Assembly (NCBI GenBank): GCA_001587675.1
Contig: LNGD01000078.1
Location: forward strand, 1 to 7,528
Reading direction: 5' to 3'
Length of the DNA: 7,528 bases
Source: Candidatus Methanofastidiosum methylothiophilum
Lineage (GTDB): Archaea > Methanobacteriota_B > Thermococci > Methanofastidiosales > Methanofastidiosaceae
Of the stretch, positions 1-6,304 are shown one piece after another. Both the position numbers and the translations under genes were made by a program. Positions within the stretch are counted from its first letter, which is position 1; each line of letters starts with the position of its first letter. The notes below the pieces were generated by a model. That model made no database searches and was not told the DNA's origin. It was given only the letters and a program-made list of their open reading frames with translations.

Positions 1-1156
1 TTATGACCATATTCTCCACTTCTACTTCTTAGGAGGGCCAGACTTTGTCGTTGGTCCTGAAGCTCCAAAGGGAGAGCGAAATATTATTGGTGTTATCGGA
101 AAAGTTGGAGTTGAGATCGGTAAAGAAGTCATAAAGCACAGGGCCTTTGGGCAGAAGATAACAAGGATCCTTGGAGGTAAACCAACTCATCCCGTATGCG
201 GACTTCCTGGTGGGATTTCAAAAGGGCTTAGCGAAGAAGAAAGAAGCGAAATAGAGTCGATGGCAGAATCTTGTGTAAAATTCTCTGAATTCACTCTTAA
301 TTTCTTTAAGGACAGTGTATTAAAAAATAAGGATTATCTTGCTCTTATAAAAAGCGCACCGTATACTCTTGAAACATATAACATGGGGCTTGTCGATAAA
401 AATAACAAATTAAACTTCTACGACGGTATGGTGAGAGTTAAAAGTCCAGAGGACAAGGAGTTTGCTTGTTTTGATGGCAGCCGATATGCCGATTATATCG
501 AAGAGCACGTTGAGCCATGGACATATATGAAGTTCCCATATCTTAAGGAAATCGGTTGGAAAGGTCTTATTGGCGGGGTAGATAGCGGGATTTATCGTGT
601 TGGGCCCCTTGGAAGAATCAATGTTATTGATGGATTTACAACTCCACTGGCAAATGAGGCATACAAGGAGTTAATTGAGACACTCGGAAAGCCCGTTAAC
701 TCAACGCTAGCATTTCACTGGGCAAGATTAATAGAATTGCTATATGCTTCTGAAAGAGTCCTAGAATTATCGAGAGACAAAAATATTCTAAATCAAGATC
801 TAAGAAATAAAGTTGGACTTCCAACTGAGGGTGTGGGCGTTGTTGAGGCGGCTAGAGGAACTTTATTTCATCATTATAAACTAACTGAAGATGCTAGGAT
901 TGAGCGAGCAAATATGATTGTTGCAACTACAAATAACGCTGGTGCAATATGCATGTCAGTAAAGGATGCTGCAAAGGGCATGATCACAAACGGAAAAGTA
1001 AATGATGGCATACTTAACAAAGTTGAAATGGCATTTAGAGCTTATGACCCATGTTTTGCCTGTGCCACGCACTGCCTGCCAGGTACTTCACCCATTGAAA
1101 TATCAATCTACAATAAAGATAGGTCTCTTGTAAAAAGGATTGGGAGGGATATTTAG
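1..1156 (+). CDS. mvhA: F420-non-reducing [NiFe]-hydrogenase large subunit MvhA (5'-truncated by window edge)
   Basis: Catalytic large subunit of a cytoplasmic group 3 [NiFe]-hydrogenase, which splits H2 and passes electrons through a small subunit (MvhG) and MvhD to heterodisulfide reductase. The frame is open from base 2, so the ATG at 260 is internal. The 384 visible codons are most of a protein usually near 470 residues. Family landmarks seen: HFYFLGGPDFVVGPEAP at the left edge, GGKPTHPVCGLPGG, a VGVVEAARGTLFHHY block, and the C-terminal nickel ligand motif DPCFACATH at 1046-1072. The N-terminal RxCGxC pair lies outside the window. After the motif's His comes a 27-residue tail starting CLPG, which a maturation peptidase would be expected to remove. 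Two details differ from the usual sequence: EAARG where EAPRG is common, and a Cys right after the motif's His. The nickel ligands are Cys, not selenocysteine. The stop overlaps the hdrC GTG by one base. The Mvh subtype rests on the hdrCB neighbours as well as the sequence. Confidence 0.93.
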   Translation, partial: YDHILHFYFLGGPDFVVGPEAPKGERNIIGVIGKVGVEIGKEVIKHRAFGQKITRILGGKPTHPVCGLPGGISKGLSEEERSEIESMAESCVKFSEFTLNFFKDSVLKNKDYLALIKSAPYTLETYNMGLVDKNNKLNFYDGMVRVKSPEDKEFACFDGSRYADYIEEHVEPWTYMKFPYLKEIGWKGLIGGVDSGIYRVGPLGRINVIDGFTTPLANEAYKELIETLGKPVNSTLAFHWARLIELLYASERVLELSRDKNILNQDLRNKVGLPTEGVGVVEAARGTLFHHYKLTEDARIERANMIVATTNNAGAICMSVKDAAKGMITNGKVNDGILNKVEMAFRAYDPCFACATHCLPGTSPIEISIYNKDRSLVKRIGRDI

Positions 1157-1560
1157 TGGTCTTTACCGTTTCTGATAAGGGTTTGGAACTTAGAAAGACC
1201 GTTGAAGAAATATCCGGAGAAAATATTTTCAAATGCTATCAGTGCGGTAAATGTTCGGCTACTTGTCCAGTAGTTGACAGTATGGACATGGCTCCAAATA
1301 AAATAATAAGGCTAGTACAAATTGGAGATCTAGATGTCTTGGAGCAGAACACATTCTGGGTCTGTGCTGCATGTTTTACCTGTTCTGCAAGATGTCCGAG
1401 AAGTGTTGATATAGCAAAGATAATGGAGGGCCTAAGAAACGTTAAGCTTAGAAATAGGCAGGATTTCATCAATATCTACTCAAAAGATTTCATAGAGAAG
1501 TTAATTGAAGAAATACCCCAGATGGCAATAGTTTCTGCGATAAAGAAGGGGGTATGGTAA
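1156..1560 (+). CDS. hdrC: Heterodisulfide reductase subunit C (HdrC), short form
   Basis: Electron-transfer subunit that carries electrons to the HdrB active site. The 134 residues contain two complete four-cysteine motifs: CYQCGKCSATCP (C27, C30, C33, C37) and CAACFTCSARCP (C70, C73, C76, C80). Each should bind a [4Fe-4S] cluster. Between them is MAPNKIIRLVQIGD, the segment typical of HdrC. It has no signal peptide or membrane segment, which argues against the membrane-bound HdrDE type. Start: GTG at 1156, sharing its G with the mvhA TAG, with GGGAGG at 1142-1147 as ribosome binding site. The stop TAA (1558-1560) shares a base with the preferred hdrB ATG. It is shorter than typical HdrC (about 185 residues); the missing part is the C-terminal region after the second cluster. 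Nothing suggests a frameshift, since hdrB starts at once. Other HdrC-like/GlpC-type ferredoxins are possible, but the context favours HdrC. Confidence 0.92.
   Translation: MVFTVSDKGLELRKTVEEISGENIFKCYQCGKCSATCPVVDSMDMAPNKIIRLVQIGDLDVLEQNTFWVCAACFTCSARCPRSVDIAKIMEGLRNVKLRNRQDFINIYSKDFIEKLIEEIPQMAIVSAIKKGVW
1548..1552 (+). promoter_or_regulatory. Ribosome binding site that selects the hdrB start
   Basis: GGGGG lies at 1548-1552. It ends one base before the first possible ATG (1554) and seven bases before the second (1560). Only the second has normal spacing, and its protein begins MDYPYYPGC, which fits the HdrB family start. The site sits inside hdrC, consistent with coupled translation. Confidence 0.55.
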
Positions 1561-2441
1561 TGGATTACCCATATTACCCTGGCTGCACCCTTAAGACCAC
1601 AGGTAAGAAGGATGAAGAGGCCGCCCTTGAAGTAGCAAAGTTACTGGGATTCGAATTAAAGGAGCTACCTACTTGGACATGCTGTGGTGTTGTTTATAAT
1701 TTGACATCGGATGTTATGGCCGATCATCTCTCTGCAACAAGAACTCTGATAAGGGCACAGGAGATGGGACGTGAACTAAATACCAATAAGCTTGTGACCT
1801 TATGCTCAATGTGCTACAATGTTTTGAAACAGGTAAACCTGATGTATAAGAACAATCCTGACAAACTGAAGAATGTCAATATGTTCATGGATACTGAAGA
1901 AGATTACTTGGGTAACATAGAGATTTTACATTTCTTGGAAGTTCTATACAATGACATAGGTCCAGAAAAAATAAGAGAGAAGGTAAAGACACCTCTAAAA
2001 GGACTAAAGGTCGACCCTTATTATGGTTGCATGCTCTTAAGACCAAAAACAATAGCCTTTGATAATCAGGATGCACCTCACATAATGGGAGATCTTCTAT
2101 CGGCTCTTGGAGCTACTGTTATTGAGAATCCAATGACAGTTGAGTGTTGTGGGGCCCACCAGATAATTACTAACAAGAATGCCGTTCTTAGTTGTGTTGA
2201 AAGAATTGTTACTATTTCTCAGAAAAAGAGATCAGATGTTATCGTCACACCTTGTCCTCTATGCCAATACAATTTAACAACTGGACAAAAGGCGTTATTA
2301 GAAAAGGGGAAAATAAATCATATGACGCCTGTTATCTATCTTTCAGAGTTAATGAGAATATCCCTTGCAGAGAATAATGAGAACTATTTGAAGGATTATA
2401 GTTTCATAAAGGATAAATTACAAGAAAGAGGGGGTTTATAG
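1560..2441 (+). CDS. hdrB: Heterodisulfide reductase subunit B (HdrB), double CCG-domain protein
   Basis: Catalytic subunit that reduces the CoM-S-S-CoB heterodisulfide, or the equivalent disulfide of the host. From the ATG at 1560 it has 293 residues, a normal HdrB length. Two complete CCG domains are visible. The first has C9, C41-C42 (WTCCG) and C82/C85 (LCSMC). The second has C157 (YYGCML), C196-C197 (VECCG) and C232/C235 (TPCPLC). In the known HdrB structure such motifs bind two non-cubane [4Fe-4S] clusters where the disulfide is cleaved, so all ligands appear intact. An ATG six bases upstream (1554) would add two residues but sits too close to the ribosome binding site. The TAG at 2439-2441 abuts the TTG of the next gene. 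The neighbours (mvhA and hdrC before, fumarate-reductase-like genes after) suggest it links hydrogenase and flavoprotein. It could also be the CCG subunit of a thiol:fumarate reductase rather than the main Hdr. Confidence 0.93.
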   Translation: MDYPYYPGCTLKTTGKKDEEAALEVAKLLGFELKELPTWTCCGVVYNLTSDVMADHLSATRTLIRAQEMGRELNTNKLVTLCSMCYNVLKQVNLMYKNNPDKLKNVNMFMDTEEDYLGNIEILHFLEVLYNDIGPEKIREKVKTPLKGLKVDPYYGCMLLRPKTIAFDNQDAPHIMGDLLSALGATVIENPMTVECCGAHQIITNKNAVLSCVERIVTISQKKRSDVIVTPCPLCQYNLTTGQKALLEKGKINHMTPVIYLSELMRISLAENNENYLKDYSFIKDKLQERGGL

Positions 2442-3128
2442 TTGGCTGAAAAAAATCAAATACCATTGGTAAGTGTATTTATCATGGGAAAGGAGTATAA
2501 GGTTCCATCAGGACTTACCCTGATGAAAGCCATGGAGTATGCGGGCTATAGGTACACTAGAGGCGCAGGGTGTAGAGCTGGATTTTGTGGTGCGTGTGCA
2601 ACTATTTACAGACTAAAAAATGACTACAAATTAAGGTCTGCTTTAGCCTGTCAGACTACCGTTACAGACGGCATGTACCTTGTCCAGTTGCCATTTACTC
2701 CGGCAAACAAACAAAAATATGATATGGAAAAATTAAATGTTGCTCACAATGCTCTCTTGAAGGAATACCCCGAGATAGCAAGATGCATAAGCTGCAATAG
2801 TTGCACAAAGGTATGTCCTCAAGAGCTAAAAGTAATGGATTATGTCCAGGCTTCACTTAGAGGCGATATAGAAAAGGCCGCAAACCTCTCTTTCGATTGT
2901 GTCCAATGTGGATTGTGCGCATTTAGATGCCCTGCTGAAATTACTCAATACCATGTAGGCCAGCTTGCAAGGAGATTATACGGTAAATTTGTTGCACCAA
3001 AAGCAATGCATACTGAGGATGCTGTAAATAAAGTTAATTCTGGTATTACAAAACAAGAAATTTCAAAGCTAAAATCCATGGGCTTAGCAGAAATTAAAGA
3101 TCTTTACAAGAAGAGGTCGATTGAGTAG
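2442..3128 (+). CDS. frdB: Fumarate reductase/succinate dehydrogenase-type iron-sulfur subunit (FrdB/TfrB N-terminal-like)
   Basis: Soluble iron-sulfur protein expected to pass electrons between the next gene's flavoprotein and HdrB/HdrC. Residues 8-85 form a [2Fe-2S] ferredoxin-like domain with C44, C49, C52 and C70 (GCRAGFCGAC, then ALACQT). Residues 110-175 form a dicluster domain with CISCNSCTKVCP (C115-C125) and CVQCGLCAFRCP (C153-C163). The second and third motifs are both full CxxCxxCxxxCP, so two [4Fe-4S] clusters are predicted. Classical FrdB/SdhB would instead have one [4Fe-4S] and one [3Fe-4S]. The tail from about 185 is Lys-rich and unassigned. Start: TTG at 2442, directly after the hdrB stop, with GAGGGGG about seven bases upstream. 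The 228 residues match the N-terminal half of methanogen TfrB; the CCG half of TfrB is absent here, but the adjacent hdrB could supply it. No quinone-site partner or membrane anchor is encoded nearby. The family is clear; the exact electron partners are inferred. Confidence 0.85.
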   Translation: MAEKNQIPLVSVFIMGKEYKVPSGLTLMKAMEYAGYRYTRGAGCRAGFCGACATIYRLKNDYKLRSALACQTTVTDGMYLVQLPFTPANKQKYDMEKLNVAHNALLKEYPEIARCISCNSCTKVCPQELKVMDYVQASLRGDIEKAANLSFDCVQCGLCAFRCPAEITQYHVGQLARRLYGKFVAPKAMHTEDAVNKVNSGITKQEISKLKSMGLAEIKDLYKKRSIE

Positions 3129-3136
3129 GTGATTTA

Positions 3137-4786
3137 ATGAATCTAATTAAAGGTTATCCTGAATCAATGAGAGAATCAATTGAAAAAGTTGAAAAGACTA
3201 GAGAGAAGAGATTAAAGGAACAATATAAACAGATGTCTTTAGATGAAAGAGAAGATGTTCTAAACAAATATCACCCTGACTATAAGCCTGAAGTTAAGAG
3301 GAATCTTTCCATAGGACCCTCAAAGGGGGAGATCGTGCCAATGGAAGTTGCTGACCTTATAGAGTCTTATCCCCTTATCTCTGAAAAGGATATTGACCTT
3401 TCAAGCATAGATTATGATGTTGACCTACTTATCATAGGTGGCGGTGGCGCAGGTACAATGGCCGGCATATGGGCTACATATGAAGGTATTGACCCTCAAA
3501 ATATATTGATGGCTACAAAACTAAGGCACGGCGATTCAAATTCAATTATGGCACAAGGGGGAATTCAGGCTGCAGATAAGGCCAATGACTCTCCAGAGAT
3601 CCATTATCTAGATGTTCTAGGCGGAGGCCATTTTGCTAATGATCCGGAGCTTGTCGAAGCTCTAGTTTCTGATGGTCCAAGAATAATCAAATGGTTTGAA
3701 GAGAAAGGAGTTATGTTTGATAAGAAAAAAGATGGAACAATGATTACTATCCATGGAGGTGGGACTTCAAGGAAAAGGATGCATTCAGCAAAGGATTATA
3801 CAGGAATGGAATTGTTAAGAGTAATAAGAGATGAGTTCATAAATCTCTCAATTCCTGTTATTGAGTTCTCGCCTGCTATCGAGCTATTGATGGATGACAA
3901 GGGTCAAGTAGCAGGAGCAGTTCTTTTCAACATAGAAACTCACCAATATTATGTAGTAAGGGCAAAGGCGACAGTTATGGGGACAGGGGGATTTGGTAGA
4001 CTCCATATTCAAGGATTCCCAACAACAAATCACTATGGTGCAACTGCAGATGGATTGGTAATGGCTTACAGATGCGGAGCTAGACTTAGAGACATGGACT
4101 CAGTGCAATACCACCCAACAGGTGCAGCTTTTCCGGAGCAGATCGTTGGCCTTTTAATAACTGAAAAAGTTAGAGGACTTGGTGCACAGCCACTAAACAG
4201 AGAGGGAAATATGTTTGTCCATCCACTAGAGCCAAGGGATGTAGAGAGTGCAGCTTTCATAAAAGAGTGTTATGGTGCTGGCGGAGGAGTTGAAACTCCA
4301 ACTGGTATGCAAGGCATCTGGCTTGATTCACCAATGATTAATATGCTAAAAGGAGAAGGCACCACAGAAAGAGAGCTCTCAGCCATGTACAGAATGTTCA
4401 AGAGATTTGATATAAATATGGTTGAGGACCCAATTTTAGTTTTCCCAACACTACATTACCAAAATGGAGGAGTAGTAATAGATGCAAATGGTGCAACAGA
4501 ACTAAAAGGGCTTTTTGCAGGTGGAGAAGTAACAGGTGGCGTCCATGGAAAGAATAGACTCATGGGAAATTCCTTACTTGATTACTCTGTATTTGGTCGA
4601 AGGGCAGGAATATCGGCTGCAAAATACGCTAAAAAGGCGTCTGTTGGAAAATTGACACTATCACATGTTACAAAGTACACACAAGAATTGAAAAATGCGG
4701 GCGTTCCGGAAAATAGAAAATCGCCTATGTTATTACCTGAATACAGAGGCAAAAATGTACTATCCCGTGCCATAGATATTTTCTAA
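3137..4786 (+). CDS. frdA: Fumarate reductase/succinate dehydrogenase-type flavoprotein subunit (FrdA/TfrA-like)
   Basis: FAD enzyme predicted to interconvert fumarate and succinate in the cytoplasm. Layout of 549 residues: a charged N-terminal extension (1-93), the Rossmann FAD motif LLIIGGGGAG (98-106), AQGGIQAA (139-146), then a capping domain and the C-terminal FAD segment. All catalytic residues known from FrdA/flavocytochrome c3 have counterparts: H326 in QYHPTG, E343 and R346 in TEKVRG, R367 in PRDV, H440 in HYQNGG, R474 in NRLMGNSLL. The residue that carries covalent FAD (His in SHTVAAEGG of E. coli FrdA) aligns with N135, so FAD is probably non-covalent. It ends about 60 residues after NRLMGNS, lacking most of the helical C-terminal domain of classical FrdA/SdhA. 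The start ATG has AGGTGAT close upstream, and 8 bases separate it from frdB. Last gene of the operon. L-aspartate oxidase (NadB) is a related alternative but is disfavoured by the FrdB and Hdr neighbours. Confidence 0.88.
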   Translation: MNLIKGYPESMRESIEKVEKTREKRLKEQYKQMSLDEREDVLNKYHPDYKPEVKRNLSIGPSKGEIVPMEVADLIESYPLISEKDIDLSSIDYDVDLLIIGGGGAGTMAGIWATYEGIDPQNILMATKLRHGDSNSIMAQGGIQAADKANDSPEIHYLDVLGGGHFANDPELVEALVSDGPRIIKWFEEKGVMFDKKKDGTMITIHGGGTSRKRMHSAKDYTGMELLRVIRDEFINLSIPVIEFSPAIELLMDDKGQVAGAVLFNIETHQYYVVRAKATVMGTGGFGRLHIQGFPTTNHYGATADGLVMAYRCGARLRDMDSVQYHPTGAAFPEQIVGLLITEKVRGLGAQPLNREGNMFVHPLEPRDVESAAFIKECYGAGGGVETPTGMQGIWLDSPMINMLKGEGTTERELSAMYRMFKRFDINMVEDPILVFPTLHYQNGGVVIDANGATELKGLFAGGEVTGGVHGKNRLMGNSLLDYSVFGRRAGISAAKYAKKASVGKLTLSHVTKYTQELKNAGVPENRKSPMLLPEYRGKNVLSRAIDIF

Positions 4787-4816
4787 ATAAATATTTTAAT
4801 ATTAAAAAAATTTTTT
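4787..4816. terminator. Bidirectional AT-rich terminator between convergent operons
   Basis: The 28-base gap between the flavoprotein stop and the ligase stop is entirely A/T. It contains A7 followed by T6 (4804-4816), giving an oligo-T run to each transcript as it leaves its gene. Archaeal termination typically uses such T-runs without a GC-rich hairpin. The last T residues overlap the ligase stop codon (4815-4817). Confidence 0.6.
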
Positions 4817-6131
4817 ATTTCCAGACATTCTTTCTATTATCTTTGATTCTCTTTGCTTTGTGTGTTTCTCTTGGCAAAGTACCATCTTCGTATACAGTTA
4901 CCTTTGGAGTTATTCCTAAGACAGCTCTAAGGTCTCGTTGGACTTCTCTTTCTAGAATCTTTGGGTCTCCTTTGCAATCGCATGTTCTTTCAATTTCAAT
5001 AGTTAAAACATCAAGATGATCTACTCTATCTACAACAAGCCTGTACTCCCCTGAAAGTTTCTTATTACCTCTAACTACGGGTTCGACGCTTGATGGTAAT
5101 ACATTGACTCCTTTGATAATCAGCATATCATCTGTTCTTCCACAGACTCCTTTTAATCTCATGTGAGTTCTACCGCATGCACATTTATCAAGCTCATAAG
5201 AAACAATATCCCCAGTTCTAAATCTAATCATTGGCCTTGCTCTTTTTTTAATAGTTGTTAGGACCATTTCCCCTTCTTCATTTTCACCTACTTGTTCACC
5301 TGTCTTAAGGTCAAGGACCTCAACGATCATATGATCTTCAGAAAAGTGAAGACCTGCTTTCTCTTCGCATTCGCCTGCACATGCCCCAAATATATCTGAC
5401 AGCCCATAATAATCGTAAACGTCTGCATCCCATAGCTGTTCAATTCTCTTTTTTGTAGCTTCTATAGAACCACCTGGTTCTCCGGCAACAAATATTTTGT
5501 TAATTGCTGTATCGTGAGCAACATCAATACCTTGCTTTTCAGCTGTTTCTCCAAGATACCATGCATAGGAAGGAGTTGTCCAAGTGACGGTAGGCTGGAA
5601 TTGCAACATTATTCTAAGTAGTCTTTCAGAAGGTATAGTTCCTGCATGTATGCACAAAGCACCAAGTTTCTGGGCCCCTAATACACAAGGCCCTCCCACA
5701 AATAGAGACATGTTAAGTGCATGACAATACCTGTCTGTCGACCTCATGCCTGATGAATAAAACAATCTCGCTTCATAATCCATCCAATCTTCAAAGTCTT
5801 GAGCAGTGAATGGAGAAGCAGTTGGCATTCCAGTAGAGCCACTTGACACTGATATGTATACAACTTCCTCTTCTGGGACTGCGGTCATTTTCCCTAAAGG
5901 CGGCTTTGACTCTTGGTCTTTTCTAATATTGTCCTTTACAATAGTTGGGAGTTTTGAAAGGTCTTGGAGACTATTTACATCGCTAGGAGAAACACCTGCC
6001 TCTCTAAAGCTATTCCTATAAAACTCACTATTATTGTAAGCATGATCTAATATGCTTTTTAGGTGTTTAAACTGAAATTTTTCCAGTTCATCCCTTTTCA
6101 TTGTTTCAATTTTTTCATCCCAATACTGCAA
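4815..6131 (-). CDS. paaK: Phenylacetate-CoA ligase-like AMP-forming acyl/aryl-CoA ligase
   Basis: Adenylate-forming enzyme that activates a carboxylic acid with ATP and CoA; in this family typically phenylacetate or another aryl acid. The 438 residues are the usual PaaK length. Motifs in order: an N-terminal YWDEKIETM start, nucleotide-binding loop SSGSTGMPTA (96-105, with Met where Lys is common), YYGLSD (241-246), FRTGD (304-308), GRTDDMLIIKGVN (331-343), and near the C-terminus HKAKR, whose K425 fits the catalytic lysine. C251, C255, C317 and C319 (CAGEC and CAC) resemble the zinc-binding cysteine set of many PaaK-like proteins. The start is TTG at 6131: no in-frame ATG or GTG is seen just upstream, and GGGG sits about eight bases before it. 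It converges on the hydrogenase/Hdr/Frd operon, so no direct link is implied. It has its own TATA box and a structured leader. The true substrate cannot be read from the sequence. Confidence 0.88.
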   Translation of the reverse strand: MQYWDEKIETMKRDELEKFQFKHLKSILDHAYNNSEFYRNSFREAGVSPSDVNSLQDLSKLPTIVKDNIRKDQESKPPLGKMTAVPEEEVVYISVSSGSTGMPTASPFTAQDFEDWMDYEARLFYSSGMRSTDRYCHALNMSLFVGGPCVLGAQKLGALCIHAGTIPSERLLRIMLQFQPTVTWTTPSYAWYLGETAEKQGIDVAHDTAINKIFVAGEPGGSIEATKKRIEQLWDADVYDYYGLSDIFGACAGECEEKAGLHFSEDHMIVEVLDLKTGEQVGENEEGEMVLTTIKKRARPMIRFRTGDIVSYELDKCACGRTHMRLKGVCGRTDDMLIIKGVNVLPSSVEPVVRGNKKLSGEYRLVVDRVDHLDVLTIEIERTCDCKGDPKILEREVQRDLRAVLGITPKVTVYEDGTLPRETHKAKRIKDNRKNVWK

Positions 6132-6150
6132 TTTATCTACCCCGTTAATA

Positions 6151-6235
6151 GGAGGAGAGACCCATAGGGTAAAATCCTAAGGAATCTTTTGGACATAAAG
6201 GAGGGTAATCATAATATTACTAATATCTCTCCTCC
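6151..6235 (-). ncRNA. Candidate structured 5' leader RNA of the paaK-like gene
   Basis: On the minus strand the leader begins GGAGGAGAGA (6235-6226) and closes with the exact complement TCTCTCCTCC (6160-6151), about 20 bases before the TTG start. Three smaller hairpins lie between these arms: GTAAT/ATTAC with a 6-base loop (6205-6220), AAAA..TCC/GGATTTT with a 3-base bulge (6171-6190), and CCC/GGG with a 3-base loop (6161-6169). That is a multibranched fold closed by a 10-bp stem. A TATA box would place the transcript start at or near the first base of the stem. An internal CCTCC (6204-6200) could pair with the 5' GGAGG instead, giving an alternative fold. It matches no riboswitch class I know. 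A + strand RNA followed by the T-rich stretch at 6241-6270 is a weaker alternative. Confidence 0.45.
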
Positions 6236-6255
6236 AAGATTTATTTTTATATTTT

Positions 6256-6272
6256 TCTTTATATATTTTTCG
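6256..6272 (-). promoter_or_regulatory. Predicted archaeal promoter (BRE/TATA) for the paaK-like gene
   Basis: Read on the minus strand, CGAAAAATATATAAAG combines a purine-rich BRE-like stretch with an ATATATAA TATA element centred near 6264. A start site 24-27 bases downstream falls near 6235-6240, giving a leader of about 104 bases. A second A/T-rich stretch at 6241-6256 could shift this by about 15 bases. Confidence 0.5.
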
Positions 6273-6304
6273 GTCATATTATAACTGTTAGGAATAATAA
6301 TTAT

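Noticed and set aside
260..262. ATG at 260 as the start of the hydrogenase gene
   Set aside because: The frame is open to base 2 and the upstream codons encode conserved MvhA sequence (for example GPDFVVGPEAP), so the gene enters from outside the window.
1043..1075. Selenocysteine-type hydrogenase (Vhu/Fru-like) with UGA in the nickel motif
   Set aside because: Both positions of DPCFACATH are TGT cysteine codons, and no in-frame TGA occurs near the motif.
1035..1472. Minus-strand open frames opposite mvhA and hdrC
   Set aside because: They are antisense to strongly conserved coding sequence and show no motifs of their own.
4787..4814. Frameshift explaining the missing C-terminal domain of the flavoprotein
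   Set aside because: Only 28 A/T bases separate it from the convergent ligase gene, so there is no room for a displaced domain.
5806..6021. Plus-strand open frame of 71 codons antisense to the ligase gene
   Set aside because: It lies inside a well-supported gene on the other strand, has no ribosome binding site or recognisable motif, and mirrors the ligase codons.
6151..6235. tRNA gene (85 bases with complementary ends)
   Set aside because: Neither strand shows a TTCRA T-loop, an anticodon arm or normal D-arm bases; the stem is 10 bp instead of 7.
6151..6235. Known riboswitch such as fluoride or TPP
   Set aside because: The conserved loop sequences of those classes are not present on either strand.
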